A DNA stretch of 64,000 bases from Cloeon dipterum (taxonomy: Eukaryota; Arthropoda; Insecta; Ephemeroptera; Baetidae). The stretch covers positions 22,995,883-23,059,882 of the forward strand of contig NC_088789.1 in the NCBI RefSeq assembly GCF_949628265.1, written 5' to 3'. The notes below the pieces were generated by a model. It did not search any database, had not been told where the DNA came from, and worked only from the letters and a program-made list of their open reading frames with translations. Every line of letters starts with the position of its first letter. Within the stretch, counting starts at the first letter, position 1. Positions 21,935 to 33,975 of this stretch are shown piece after piece. The translations under genes and the position numbers were made by a program.

Positions 21935-24900
21935 TTAGTAAGTGTTGCGCCAGGTGCGGTTTCTGCCGCGGAAGTTACCCCGTCTGCCGCCTCTGTATCC
22001 GCCACGAGGAGCTAAAACAGATACACAAGAGATGATGAGTGCGCTGAGACTAAAGTCCTGGATAAAAATATCAGAAAAATAAAATCATAATGATTATAAT
22101 TACGGCACTTTTGGTGACGACAGTTAAATTTCAAGTTGTTTGTCAGTTAATTTTAAAGGTACATATTTATTTAATTGAAAAACCTGATACCTCAACTTCT
22201 TACAACTCGGGTTTATTCACCACTGGTTTTTCCAGTCGATTTTAGCGAATTTCTTGCGCACGAAACTATTTTTCAATTTAGACCCAGCGAAAATAAAAGT
22301 TTTCGGTTTTAAGTAAAAAATCTGCTGTTTTGTTGATTTAAAATTTAAAAAAAATGCTATTCCAGATCACAATTTCACCAGAATTTTCAGTATAGCCTTT
22401 GCTCAGGTTGAGGTCGTGACTTACAAATTATTACAAACCTGAGCAGAGTTTACAAAATTTAAATTATTGTTAAATAGTTTACAGTTCGAGAACGTTTAAA
22501 TTAATTGTGAAAAACTCGAGTGCTTCTGCCTTCATACGCTATAATTATCCAGAGCTTAGAGCCATTCAATTCAACAATTTCAAAGTCTTTAAATTAAGAA
22601 GATTACCTTCTAGATAAAAAACCCAATGTACAGCACTTTTATAAATCTTGATGGTTTTTAGTAACGTTTTAAATTTCTAAAAAAAGCAATGTAAGTTTCC
22701 TCCTGATCCCGGTAAAATTGCGCAACAAACGCGAATTTCCTTGTTGCAAGAAAAGGGCAACAATAAATTCGGCAATGAAAATTTGGGTGTTTGTTGAATG
22801 TTACCGTTTTGTAGAATTCCAAATTAAAACATCATTACACTAACCACTGTAAGAGGAGATGCGCTCGCTGTACTTTCCACTGGGTGGCTGGTAACGGGCC
22901 TGGTCGTCGCTTTTCCTCGCCATCTTGGCGCCGTTGCCCTCGAAGGTGATGGGGGCGTGTCTCTTGAGGCCACCGTCATCCTTTTTCTGCGACACGGCAG
23001 TCCACGACAGGACAATACTGCTCTTGTAGATGGGAGGAGTGTGGAAAAGATCCTTGATCAGCGCCAGAATGTTGGTCGTCGTCTTCAGCGCCACCGTCTT
23101 GATCAGGTTATCGTCGTCCTTCAATTGGCTTTGTGTTTTGCCGTTCAGCATCTCCTTCAGCTTCTTCATGTAGCCTTGAGTGGCGCGGGCAAAGTACTGA
23201 AGCCTTCGATAGAATTGAAATATTATTATTAGTATATAAAGTTTGGATCGGCAGAGAGAAAGTTATGAGACTTGATTAGAAAACCACCTACCTAATGCGG
23301 AAATCCTTCATCCTTTCCGGGTTGTTGGCTAAAAAGTCTGGGTGGTGCTTTCCGAAACGGTGCAGAATGTAGAGTAGACACTCCACATAGGAGAATTCCA
23401 GGAGTGGGTCCTCAGTGGCCAGTTTCTCAGCATCGCCTTCAGCTGGCAGCGGCATGTACTCCTAAATTAAATAAAAAAGAGGCGCATCTTATATCATTCA
23501 GTTCATACAAAGAAAGATTGAGACTAGTCTAACGCTGTGCAGTTTTTGCAATTCTTAAGATTAGAACTTGAGATCTGATAGGGAGAAACTTTGCCAAATT
23601 AGAAATTATTGTTATATTCCAGTTTCAAAGTGGAACGTTTTGAAAACGAAACCTCAAAGAAATGTATACTCTGGGGCTACTATGGAAAGATAAATAGCAA
23701 AAAATTATAAAAAACACCTCAAAAAGTTTTCAAAAAATGGCAAGTAATAGCTTTTGAATTATTGGATCAATGCCATTAAATTTGGTATTTGTTCAGAAGT
23801 TCTTGAACAGAAAAATCCAGAGCATCATATTTAAAAAATATCTGCCAAATCCCAATAAAATTTAACGTTCTTTTAAAATTTCTAACACTAATAAATGCTG
23901 ATTATTTGATTTAAATTGGTCAAAACCATTCTTTTGTACTTGCGTCTTTAGCATAAGATTTTTTTAAAGATATCCACGGATGATTCCCGTTACACACTAA
24001 CCAGCAAGAGGGTGAATACGTGGTTGAGTTTGCTCTCGGGCGACTCCACGCTGGAGCAGTGCTTGCACAGCTCTGCTGTCAACTTGAGAAGCTCCAGGTG
24101 AGCGTCAGAGTCAGGAGTCTGCAGGGTTTTTGGCACCGACGCCAAAACAGGCAGCACGTCCTCGCACATGAAAGTCACAAACTTGGTTGGCTCCACTTGA
24201 GACTGGAAGTGCATAAAAATTAATTAAATTACAACTTTTAAACAAGGAGGAAAGTCTGATTCATATTTCTTCTGCAAAATACAAAAAAAATAATGCTTAC
24301 AGAGAAGTAAGGGAGTGCATGTTGCGTGCAGGCAATCAGTCGGAGAACGTTTTCAGGCTCAGTGGCCCCGAACGGCTGGTCAAGCTCTGCCTGCTCCACG
24401 ACCAGATCAACCAACTCATGGTGTCCGGACACGGTTTTTCCCAGGCGGGTCTCGCTCAAAACGTCCATCAGCAGTTTGAACTCATCAGCAGTCACGTCCT
24501 ACAACGAATTTGTATTAAATTTTGATCATGAATTAGTCAATTTATTGTGCTCACCTGCAAAACCTTCTTGACTTCAGCTATGACGTATTCCTCCACTTCT
24601 TTGGTTATTAAATTTGGACCCAGGGTTTTATACCGAGTTGCGAGGAATTTGATGCTTCTCTCGCGAACAATCTCTTCTCCAGCAAGGATTTGGTTGAAAA
24701 TGCCGCCAAAAGTGCCTAGAAAAATACAGTCATATTAGTTTTTGAAGAGGTAAAGTGGAGAATAATATTTAAGGGAAGAATTTTTATGGTAATTACTCTT
24801 GACCCAGTATTTAAAAATACAATTGTAACAATTCAAAAGCAACAAATTTAAAAATTTTCAATCAACAACTTAAAAAAGTAGAAAATGACACCCTAGAGAA

Positions 24901-25478
24901 TTCAGCAACTAATAATTTGCACACCTTTGGCGTCGATCTTAAACAGAGCATTCAGCGAGCTCTGCACGACGGATAGCTCTGAAGGATCATCAATCTGCAG
25001 CAGCTGGGTCAAAATGTCTGCAACCTTCCTTGTGTACTCTTTGTTGTCCTTGCAGTAGTTGGGCAGATCCCTCACTGCATATTTCCTTATCTAGAAACGT
25101 GTATGAAAATTATTGCTCTGCTCAAAAATAAGAAAAACAGTACCATTGAATCTTCATCCTCACAGAGATCAAACTGGCTCTCGATGGACTTCTCTAGAAG
25201 GGACGGAAAGCTTTTGAAAAACTTTGCGATGAACTGCGCCGCAAGCCGTTTTTCCTTGTCGGATCCCTTGACTGCCTCCAAAAGCAAGAGGTATTCGGCC
25301 TCGTGCTACGAAAATGAATTTAAATGAACATGTGCGAAATACGTAACCTACGTGGGGGACATTCACCGGTGCCGTAAACAAAAACACGCTTGAAAGTACA
25401 TACCTCGGATATTTTGTCTCCCGCACCTGACAGAACGGCGTAGATTTCGTAAATCTTATCGATGTTGCTCTGCGACAT
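21935..25478 (-). CDS. API5: Apoptosis inhibitor 5 (API5/AAC-11)
   Basis: Nine exons: 25478-25404, 25305-25144, 25090-24925, 24715-24555, 24498-24301, 24202-24002, 23461-23292, 23203-22845 and 22011-21935 (1569 nt, 522 aa; human 524). API5 is a nuclear helical-repeat (HEAT/ARM-like) protein linked to anti-apoptotic function and mRNA export. Family segments seen: EKRLAAQFIAKFFKSFP and LCEDED near the N-terminus, KVADILTQLLQ, FNQILAGEEIVRERSIKFL, the repeat core, YVECLLYILHRFGKHHPDFL, and the basic tail with ARYQPPSGKYSERI followed by an Arg/Gly-rich end (RGGYRGGRRGNFRGRNRTW) on a small last exon. The start is MSQSNIDKIYEIY, which aligns with the family's short N-terminus; a longer upstream open frame from 25688 has no family match. 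The 833-nt last intron holds a decayed MITE. Confidence 0.96.
22708..22803. mobile_element. Decayed AATT-type MITE in the last API5 intron
   Basis: GATCCCGGTAAAATTGCGCA at the left and the shared core AATTTCCTTGTTGCAAG match the element at 10890-11039. The right terminal repeat is mostly lost after TTGTTGAATGTTACCG. Confidence 0.65.
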
Positions 25479-26719
25479 CTTTTGAGATTGTTTAAATGCG
25501 CTTTCAATGACTGGAATGAGTGAAGAATCAGCCGTGTTTTCGAATTCTGTTGAAATGAAACTAACGACGATGTCCTCCCAAAAACCGTGTTGTTCTGCGA
25601 TGGAAGGCAACGTAAACACTAAACACGCCACACGGGCTGTAAATATGTTTAGTGATCCAGCTTGACGATAGATGTCACGTTGACGCAATTCACATGCATG
25701 GTTGCGTTCAGGAGAGAAAAGTGGATAGTAAAAAGAATTATTTTTTAAATTTAATTTGAGTGGATCCTGGACATTTACGGTACATTTTAATCTTCAAAAT
25801 TATCGAATTAGTCATTTTCATTTTCCTGTTGCTTCTCTGATCTCTATATATTTGTTTCTTGACCTTATACGCATTTTTTATTGGAAGGGGGGGAGCGGGG
25901 AGCCATTAAATTGCCCGCGAATCTTGCAGCGCGCTTTCTAGGACGTCGATTTTGACAATTTTATGAGATTTTTTTTCGCCTTGCAATATATTGGGTCTAA
26001 TTTCCTTCTCTATTTTTACAATCCCGATTCAAATGATTGAAATTTATTATAAAGATACATTAGCAATGTTGTTATGTTAATGTGAAAAAAACGATAGAGA
26101 TGGCAAATTAATCTGGATAATTTGGCATTTATGTTCCGTCGTCTGAGATAAAAAAATATATTTTTGGAAAAACGGACTGATATAACTAAAACCTTAAACG
26201 TTAAGACTAGTGCGAATGGACAATATATAATTCTGCGCGAGCGGTTAAAGGTACATGATGTGCTTTTCGTTTAACTGTATGTGAATATGAAGTTTATTAG
26301 AAAAAGAAATTAGGTTTCTGCTTATTGTACATTATTAAATGGTACCCTACCAAAATTAATTGAAATGGAGTGTAAGTACTCTGAAGACCCAACTGCTTGT
26401 CCTGATCGTTAGCCTATTCTTCCCTGGTACCTGAACACTTTCCAGCCAGATGAACGCTCTCATCAGTTCAAAATAAAAGCCAACAACCTTGAATTTATTT
26501 CATTAATTTATAGCCTGCATGTATAATTGTTTCAAACTTTAATTTTTCAGAGTTATCGAGCACGATGCACTATGTTTAATAAAATTTGACAGCAATGAAA
26601 AGATTTCCATACTGTTTTAAATTGCTAATTTGTAAAAATATCTTATAACTTAAATTTCATGAGGTGTGAATATTTAAATAAAATGTGATTGTTTTTCAAA
26701 AGTCAATTGTATTAGACAC
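25479..26719. other. Spacer between API5 and RpL10A
   Basis: API5 upstream region and RpL10A 3' flank, both on the minus strand. No gene found. A G-rich run (GGAAGGGGGGGAGCGGGGAG) lies at about 25884. The CTCATCAG at 26458 was examined as a possible hammerhead core and rejected. Confidence 0.55.
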
Positions 26720-28128
26720 TTAGTACAATCTCTGGGGTGGTCCCATGGTACTCTTGATGTGCAGAGAACGCACATTCTGCCAGTGCTTCTTCAGAAGAGA
26801 CACCAAGAAATTGATGCTCAGATGCACATTCTGAGCAAGATCGTCAGCGCTCATGCCGACGTTGCCGACAGCCACGGACAAACACAAGACCTTCTTCATC
26901 TGGAACTTGATGGTGGCCTTGACTTCGTCGATCTTCATCATCATGGACTCCTGGTGAGTGAGGAGACCAGGGAATTTACCAGCCTTATTCAGACCAGGAC
27001 CCAGCAGACGTGGGATCTGCTTGATGAGAGACTCGGACGCGAGGAAAGCGTCGTACTTCTTGGCTGTTAACAAATAAAAATTGTTATTAATACGAGAAAT
27101 TGGTTAATTATAATTTGAGGAGAAAATTACAATTATATCAGTTGTGAAAATCCACATAATAAATTTTTCGGTCAATACATGCACCTTCATTTTTCCTCAC
27201 GTTAATTTAAATACAAATAATGAAATTTAACGTGTAATTACCCAATTTCTTAACAGCCTTCTTGTTCTTGTTAAGCTTCTTCAAAGCCTCGGCGTCCATG
27301 AAAGGCACCTCGTTGGCCTTAGCCTCGTCGCAGTGCTGCTGGTCACCAAGGATGCAAACGCTCATCTTGGGACGAGGAATGTGTTTGAGCCTGAAATTTT
27401 ATTAAATAATAAATAATAGAGCATTAAATCCACTTTGAACTTAAAGATTATGAATCTGATAGCGTCCACGTCATTAAATCACATCCATCCAAAATATGTA
27501 ATAACGAAAATTAAGCAATTGATTGCACAATTCACCTATTTCCATACTAAATTAAATAAAATTCTTAATTTAAGGCGTAGGACATGTGGTGCGAATCACG
27601 TTGATTGTTTGCGTCATTAAAATGTAGACTTACCGCTAGCATGGGTCTAAAATTCATTAAATTTCAACCCTATCTAGCAGTGGCATTTGTCCACAAAGGA
27701 CGTAACCACCTCCCCAATTATTTCAAGACCCTGGGTCAAGGTCACACGTACTTCACAGTGCCGCTGAAACGCTTGTCCTTCTGGGGATCGTAATTCTTCA
27801 GGCCGATCTGCAGCTCGACCGTTTCCAAGAAGTTCTTTTTCTTTTCTTCGGAGTGCTTCAGCAGAGCCTCCACGCCCTCGTAAAGGGTCTCCCTGGATAC
27901 TTTGGACCTGTGAGAGGCACACGAAGGAAAAAAGGAATTAATTTCAAGTTGCCAGCATGGCCGTGAAACATGGTGCCGCTTTGAATGAGATATTTGGCTG
28001 AATTTAAAACGAAATATCAACAAATATCTATGCCACTTGGCGTGGAAATCAGTCTTAAACAATTAAAATGTGTTCGAAAGAGTCGATAGGTCACAAAATT
28101 AAGGATGATTCAGGATAACTTACGACAT
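26720..28128 (-). CDS. RpL10A: Large ribosomal subunit protein uL1 (RpL10A)
   Basis: Four exons: 28128-28124, 27907-27752, 27390-27242 and 27063-26720 (654 nt, 217 aa, exactly the family length). The first coding exon is only ATGTC; spliced, it gives [20 protein letters not shown]. uL1 forms the L1 stalk of the 60S subunit beside the tRNA exit site. Seen: [40 protein letters not shown], the [20 protein letters not shown] signature, [20 protein letters not shown], and the C-terminus [10 protein letters not shown]. Such a tiny first exon is common in ribosomal protein genes. A CCTTTTATTC stretch about 65-75 bases upstream of the ATG is a candidate TCT-type initiator. Confidence 0.98.
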
Positions 28129-28192
28129 GATGACTGTTTGATGCCGCTCACGCTAACTCGGCAGCAGAGCAAGACCAGCCAACGCCACGGGA

Positions 28193-28203
28193 AGAATAAA
28201 AGG
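28193..28203 (-). promoter_or_regulatory. Candidate TCT-type initiator of RpL10A
   Basis: GCCTTTTATTC on the minus strand, with more pyrimidine tracts nearby, fits the polypyrimidine initiator used by ribosomal protein genes in animals. It would give a 5' UTR of about 70 nt. Position is inferred, not demonstrated. Confidence 0.4.
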
Positions 28204-29239
28204 CAAGAAAATTAGCAAGCGAACGAGTGGAAAGGGGGAGTGGCGACTGACGAGTGCTGAGTGGAGAAGTGACAAACACGGAGCGTGGTTTCTTTTGCCC
28301 GCGAAAGGAAAGAGCGGGAACTAAAGCGATGGAGATGGAGATTGGATAAGTCTTTTACATTAAAGTGAAGCCTAAACAAAAAGGAGCAAAACAGCTGGTG
28401 ATTAAAAAATTAAGCCGGTGGCCGGTGTTAGTGAAATACCTACTGACAACAATGAACGCATGAGATTGCAGTGATTAGAATGGTAAAATGAGACTTAGAA
28501 AACAATATTAAAATTATTGTCGCTTTGTAAAACACAAGATGATATACATACTTATACGCTTGACATTTCAGCCAATGCATTTTGCCTACTAACTTCCGAT
28601 ACTGCTAACCCGACTGAATTTGAGGTAAGTTTTTAAAATTTCCATGAATATTATTAAACTTGAATTATAAATTTTTCGCTCTAAAAGAGCTAATCATTGA
28701 TCTAAAAGGCTATTGCTGTTACTCTAACGATCGCGTTCGTTGGAAATAGGTGGCAAAAGTTTAGTTGAGAAGTGTTTTGATATTATACATACACAACTTT
28801 GGTGTGTGCGAGGGCTGCGAGTCCAGCAACACCTTTGTCACGTAGCAGGGTGAATATTATGCTCTCCATTGCATGTCCAATCTCTGAAACTTCGTATCGT
28901 ACATTCGCACGCGTATGTATTCTACTATGACGAGACACAATAAACAGCGTTAGTCTTCTTGCAAGCATGCTTGCTCTCAATAAACAAGCACGGCTAGGCT
29001 GGTGCCTGGCTGGTGCTAATACATAATTATTTATCGTCTTTTTATCACTGTTTTGTATAATATACAGGATAAATACTAAAAATCATTTTTTGAGGTTTAA
29101 CTTTTTATTTCTTATTTTTTTTCAAAACAACCATATATTATACATCAAAAATGTTTTTGTCTTAAAAATATTTTGTACTTCTAGCAAAGTTTGTGCTCTT
29201 TTTTATTCTACAAAATTGGAGATCCCGTAATAAAGAGGA

Positions 29240-30265
29240 TTGATAGATTGATACTGCAAAAAAGCCTAGACAATCCTTGTTGGCAAATGCATGAACTAAA
29301 GTCTATTAAAATTCAGTTGAAGCCAAAGTTGACCTGCAAGGTGCAAAGTTAGCCTGCTTTTCAAATGGTGAGGACCGACTCCTTATTTGAAACACGATTA
29401 TTTTTAAAATCAAAGAGTTTCCCCAATTTTAGAGAAAATTTGAAAAATTTGAATTTTTCTTTAGCAAGTTCCTTTTTTGATTGTTTTATTTGTTTTGTTT
29501 AACTTCCTGTGTGCTCACCGGGTTCCAATAAAACCGCTGTGAGCGGATAACTTGGGGCCCGAGTGGCCACAGAGGAAGAGCAGCTTGGGCCTAATGGTGC
29601 CACCTTTTCGCCTCCCCGCACCGAGGTCTTTAATTGAAACGCAGCAGACACTCCCTGAAGCCGCTCGGGAGGTGCGAAAACCAGACAGTGGCGAGTCGGC
29701 GCCGGTGCGCCTTTTAGCCCGTTGAGCTATTTGAGCATTTTGAGTAACTAAACTAACCACTTTCTGCCATCTCTGATACTGGGCAGCCACAGTATTTTAT
29801 CCCCGAACTGCTCAAATATCTCGCACTGCGCTTATTTTTAGACACTCCTGAGAATGCCTTAAAAATTCGAGCCAACGAGCTGGTGATTATTGCAAATTGT
29901 AAGAACAAATTATTTATCGATCAACTGCTTGTCAATTACATCTAACAATTGAAAGTTATTTGAATTGTTGAATCCAACAAGCAGTTTATGGATAAAGAAT
30001 TTGTTCAACAATTTACAACAATAAAAACAAAGTACATTTTGCTACAGAAAAATTCAAATTTTTCAAATTTTCTCCAAAATTTACTGTGAAAATTGACCAT
30101 AGTTTCTTGGCAGATTTTGTGAATCTCCTCGACCAGATCTGTCCAACGGTGTATGACAATTTTTAGGGAAACTCTTTGTTTTGAAATAAAATCAGATTTT
30201 AAGTAAGGAGAAAGTACTCACCATGTGAAAAGCATGCTAACTTTGCAGCCACTTTTCTAAAAAAA
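29240..30265. repeat. Foldback structure interrupted by a SINE-like insert
   Basis: Segment 29340-29460 (AGTTAGCCTGCTTTTCAAATGG ... AGAGTTTCCCC ... TTGAATTTTTC) recurs as its reverse complement at about 30045-30245 (GAAAAATTCAAATTTTTCAAA ... GGGAAACTCTTTG ... AAAAGCATGCTAACT). The centre holds the SINE-like unit 29503-29884 and a smaller hairpin. Confidence 0.65.
29503..29884 (-). mobile_element. SINE-like retroposon, second copy
   Basis: It aligns with 3120-3551 over most of its length: GAGTCGGCGCCGGTGCGCC, AACTAAACTAACCACTTT, TGCCATCTCTGA and GACACTCCTGAGA are shared. It contains indels and a T-rich (minus-strand A-rich) left end. Confidence 0.7.
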
Positions 30266-30380
30266 TTACGCTGCTTTTGGCTTAAACGGAATCCTTATAG
30301 GGATGAGTTCCTGCATCAGCAACAAGGATTCTCCGGGGTTTCGCTGCATGAATCTTCTTAGGTCTGTAACTGCTTAAGAT

Positions 30381-31292
30381 TTAATTTGTTCCCACTTCTG
30401 ACTCTAAGCCACGAACTTGCTCATTGTACCAATTATACAAAGTCAACAGAATATACTCTGCAGTCGATCGAGAGGACATCGAAAAAACTCTCAGGTCTGC
30501 GACAAGGTTTTTCAAGTCATTGGAGTTCTGAGTGGATAGTAGTCTGAAGGAAATGTCTGCATGCAGTTCCTCCAAACAACGCAGCGTGTGGCAGAGAAAC
30601 TTAACATGATCAAAAGAGATGGAGCAACAATTGACTTCGAGTATTTTCAGCTTTTTCATGCTGCAAATCGACTTGATTGTCTCCATATCCACAGTCAAAT
30701 TCTTGACCTCATCCAAAGAACAATTGTCTAAAGGTGATTCATCAACAGTGAAGTACAGGCTCTCGATGTTTGGGCAATGGGTGGAAATAAGTTGAACAAC
30801 CTGTTTCATACAATAATTTTGTCATTTTCTTACAAATCAAATGGTAAAGTATATAATTTTTACCCTTGCAAACGCGTCCTTAATAATTTCTCGGGGGCAG
30901 AAGGACATCAAGCCGCCACAGTCTATTTCGGTCGTTTCGCTATCCACAGGCAGCAGCAAATCAAAGGCTTTGAAACGCTTTTGGAATTCACCAAGATCTC
31001 CTTCTTTCTTTTTACACGTGGACCTTGTCAAAGCATGCAGCACCTGTCGCTGCATCGGTTTTGCTGTTTATATAGAAATTAATATTTAGTACACACAACA
31101 TTAAGTTTGAAATCAGTTCGACTTACAAAGACAAAGAAGGTCTTTCGTATAATGTACATCCTTGCGGGTGTAGTCTCCGATGTGTCCAACAATAGTGTCT
31201 AGCACGATGTCGAAAAGCTTCTTTGGGTTGAAACATTTCTTCGTTATTGTGTCTTGCGTCATTGTCTCTGATCGTACACCTTCTGACTCCAT
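30381..31292 (-). CDS. Array gene copy 1, uncharacterised LRR-like protein
   Basis: Coding exons 31292-31127, 31063-30864 and 30800-30381 (786 nt, 261 aa); a non-coding 5' exon ends at 32121 and intron 1 is 31303-32120. I do not recognise the family. The N-terminus (NPKKLFDIVLDTIVGHIGDY) and exon 2 (MQRQVLHALTRS, then GDLGEFQKRFKAFDLLLPV, CGGLMSFCPREIIKDAF) are helical-looking; an F-box-like fold is possible but unproven. Exon 3 has a leucine-rich-repeat-like rhythm (VVQLISTHCPNIESLYF, MKKLKILEVNCCSI, LRCLEELHADISF). No signal peptide or membrane segment. Its C-terminus (YNWYNEQVRGLESEVGTN) is unlike the other copies, so it is the most divergent member. Intron 1 carries a hammerhead-like motif in sense orientation. 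Confidence 0.8.
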
Positions 31293-31587
31293 CGTGAGGG
31301 AACTGTAAGACAAAATAAATAGATTACGTTAGTGTAAGTAATTTCATAGAAATGAACATAAATTTTTCATTTAAACAAGGCCCTCAAGCAATAATTAGCT
31401 CTAATCTAAACCAAATAACGTTTTTCTGTGTGTTCATAATTTTTCTGGAAGTTTTGCAGGTATTTTAAAGCTAAGAAATACAGTAAATACACACATAGGC
31501 TATATTTTAAAATTTAAGAAAGGTTTAATAATGCCTTTATTATGTGTGGAAAATTAATCTGGATGGCTATATTTATGAGGAAAAATC

Positions 31588-31638
31588 ACATACTAGATAG
31601 CGGCTGTTTCGGCCCCACAGGCCTCATCAGCAGTTTAC
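31588..31638 (-). ncRNA. Hammerhead ribozyme motif (type I), copy 1, in the 5'-UTR intron of array gene 1
   Basis: Reading the minus strand: ACTG (stem I), core CTGATGA (31630-31624), stem II GGCC-TGTGG-GGCC, core GAA, stem III ACAG-CCG-CTAT, C17 at 31596, then TAGT (stem I). All invariant core residues are present. Stem III has one C-A mismatch compared with the copy at 37183-37233, so activity is likely reduced. The motif is in the sense strand of the host intron (31303-32120). Confidence 0.75.
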
Positions 31639-32121
31639 TCAAAAATGGATATTTTGTTTTGGAAGCAAAGTATTCTAATTTTTCATTTTTTCAGTGTTTA
31701 CAAGATGATCTATTGCGCTGAAAAGCTGCATGAATACTTGAAAGAGTATGAGGAGCTGTCAAAAGACAGAAACAAAACATTTCGTAATTTAAAGTGATCA
31801 CAAAAGCAGATATTATTACATGATATAATACTATTTGCTTAAATTTGATCGCAAATAGTTTTTAACTTCAATTAAATTAATAGAAAATCAAATTGCGGAG
31901 AAATTGTAAAAGAGATCCACACGACGTAGGCAAAATATTCACTTGCGAGACCAAAACATGCATCTATTATTTATGTTTGTCAAAGAGCGACTCACACTAA
32001 ATTATATCCATATCGTTTCCGTTAAATTTCTTTTAAATAAGTCAACCTCTTTTCCGTGCGCTAACACTATGTTATAGCAAATTCAGCTTAAGAAAAATAT
32101 TATATAGGACGTAATATTACC

Positions 32122-32330
32122 TGGAGTTCTGCATTAAATCTTCTAAACTTGTAATATTAACTTTTTATCGTCCACACGTGGTTTGGATAGCAGCTGGGTC
32201 GTGCGCGTCTTTCTCTCTATTAGTTGTGTGATGATATGACAGGGGAAGGCGGTCAGAGGCGATTTTCAGAGATAAAAAACGTAAAGCGCAGGCGCAAAGG
32301 AGGGTGAACACCCTTCTATGAACAGATAGA
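32122..32330 (-). promoter_or_regulatory. Promoter region of array gene 1
   Basis: E-box CACGTG at 32175-32180, NRF1-like GCGCAGGCGC at 32286-32295 and the dyad GGGTGAACACCC at about 32302-32313 precede the non-coding first exon, whose donor follows AACTCCAG at 32121. The same trio precedes all six copies. Confidence 0.6.
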
Positions 32331-33014
32331 ATTTCCTAGACGTTTCTCGAATCCCAAAATCGGAGGAATATTTAGAAATTTTCTGATGCAACACCCTTCT
32401 ATACATTTATTTATGCTTATTTTTATTGGCCGTATGATTAATTTGGTTCGAAATTCCAAATGAACTTATTGGAACGTTTCTACAAATGACTTAATAGTAA
32501 ATTACAAATTCAAATCATGTATGTTTAAGGAGTATATATATAGATTAATAAAATTCACTGATCTATTTGTTTTCATCCTTTGTGCAATTTTATTGAGCAA
32601 GTTAAACTGCATTTAATTGAAGACACCAGGTTGCTTTAAATAGAAACATAATTTTGGCTATAGCCATTTTAGAATGTTTTGTCATCAAATGTTATCCCTC
32701 ACTGTAATATATATTTTGGAAAATTTATCGTCATTTTGACATCGTTTTATTTTAAGACGAAAGTGCCTAAAAATATTTTTAGAGTTCCACAATTTTTATC
32801 TCATATATTATTTATGAAAATACCAATATCAGAAATATATATAGAGGTTGTTAAAATATTTTAAACAGGCAACAGGCAATATGGAATCGTCGGACAAAGT
32901 TTTTACTCATTTTATCTTTTAAATAGAAAAGATATCCTCTGCAATTGGTAAAAATGCACTCTTTTTAAAAACGAGGGGGAAGAAGAGCGAACTTTTCACA
33001 CCAGATCAAAGCTA

Positions 33015-33919
33015 TCAATCTGTTTCCATGTCTGATTCTGAGCTAAGAGTTGACTCTTCTAAGGACCTTAAAAAATTCAATCGACGAATCAACTTCAAAT
33101 ACGATCGAAGAGACGGTGTAAAAACTTTAAGGTGTGTGTTAATAATGATTGTATTTTCTATTAGGTCTTGTGCAGACACATTTCTGTAGCTAATGTCGAC
33201 TTCTAGCTCCTCCAAAAAACAGAGAAACTTGATATGTCCAAAAAATATGGAGCAACAGTTGACTTTGAGTATTTTCAGCTTTTCCATGCTGCATATTGAC
33301 TCGATTGTCTCCATATCCAGAATGTTTTTCTCCTCATCTTCAGCACACTCGTCTAAAGGTGACTCATCGACAGCGTAGGACAGGCTCTCGATGTTTGGGC
33401 AATGAGTGGAAACAAGTTGAACAACCTGTTTCATAAAATAATTTAGTCATTTTCTTATAAATAAAAAATGGTAAATAAGTATATAAAAATTACCCTTGCA
33501 AGCGCGTCCTTAATAATTTCTCGGGGGCAGAAGGACATCAAGCCACCACAGTCTATTTCAGTGGTTTCGCTATCCACAGGCAGCAGCAACTCGAAGGCTT
33601 TGAAGCGCTTTTGGAATTCACCAAGATCTCCTTCTTTACTGTTGCACTTGGACCTAATCAAAGCATGCAGCACCTGTCGCTGCATCGGTTTCGCTGTTTA
33701 TAAAGAAATTAATATTTAGTGCACACAACATTGAGTTTGAAATCAGTTTGACTTACAAAGACAAAGAAGATCTTTCGTAAAATGTGCATCCTTGCGGGTG
33801 TGGTCACCGATGTGTCCAACAATGGTGTCTAGCACGATGCCGAAAAGCTTCTTTGGGTTGAAACATTTCTTCGTTGTGTCTTGTGTCAGTTTCTCTGATC
33901 GTACACCTTCTGACTCCAT
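33015..33919 (-). CDS. Array gene copy 2, uncharacterised LRR-like protein
   Basis: Coding exons 33919-33757, 33693-33494 and 33425-33015 (774 nt, 257 aa); the non-coding 5' exon ends near 34447. Protein architecture as in copy 1, but exon 3 is shorter in the middle (KFLCFLEELEVDISY, without the CHTL residues) and ends LRSLEESTLSSESDMETD, an acidic tail. It is nearly identical to copy 4 (38626-39530), from which it differs by a handful of residues, so the pair is recent. Its 5'-UTR intron carries a 433-bp foldback MITE instead of the hammerhead motif. Confidence 0.8.
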
Positions 33920-33975
33920 CGTGAGGGAACTGTAAGACAAAATAAATAGTTTACGCGTTAGTTAGTGTAGTAATT

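Larger units (their letters stand above)
28341..30380. other. Spacer between RpL10A and the gene array
   Basis: No gene seen. It contains a long imperfect inverted repeat (29240-30265) enclosing a SINE-like copy. A further hairpin (CAACTGCTTG / CAAGCAGTTTATGGATAAA) lies around 29920-30000. Confidence 0.6.

Noticed and set aside
25479-25688. N-terminal extension of API5 upstream of MSQSNIDKIY
   Set aside because: The extra 70 residues have no counterpart in the family and the chosen ATG gives the expected protein length.
26448-26475. CTCATCAG (minus strand CTGATGAG) between API5 and RpL10A followed by GGAAAG, as a possible hammerhead
   Set aside because: Stem II has a G-G clash at the closing pair and no stem III complement with a U-H cleavage site is found nearby; only the 8-base core string matches.
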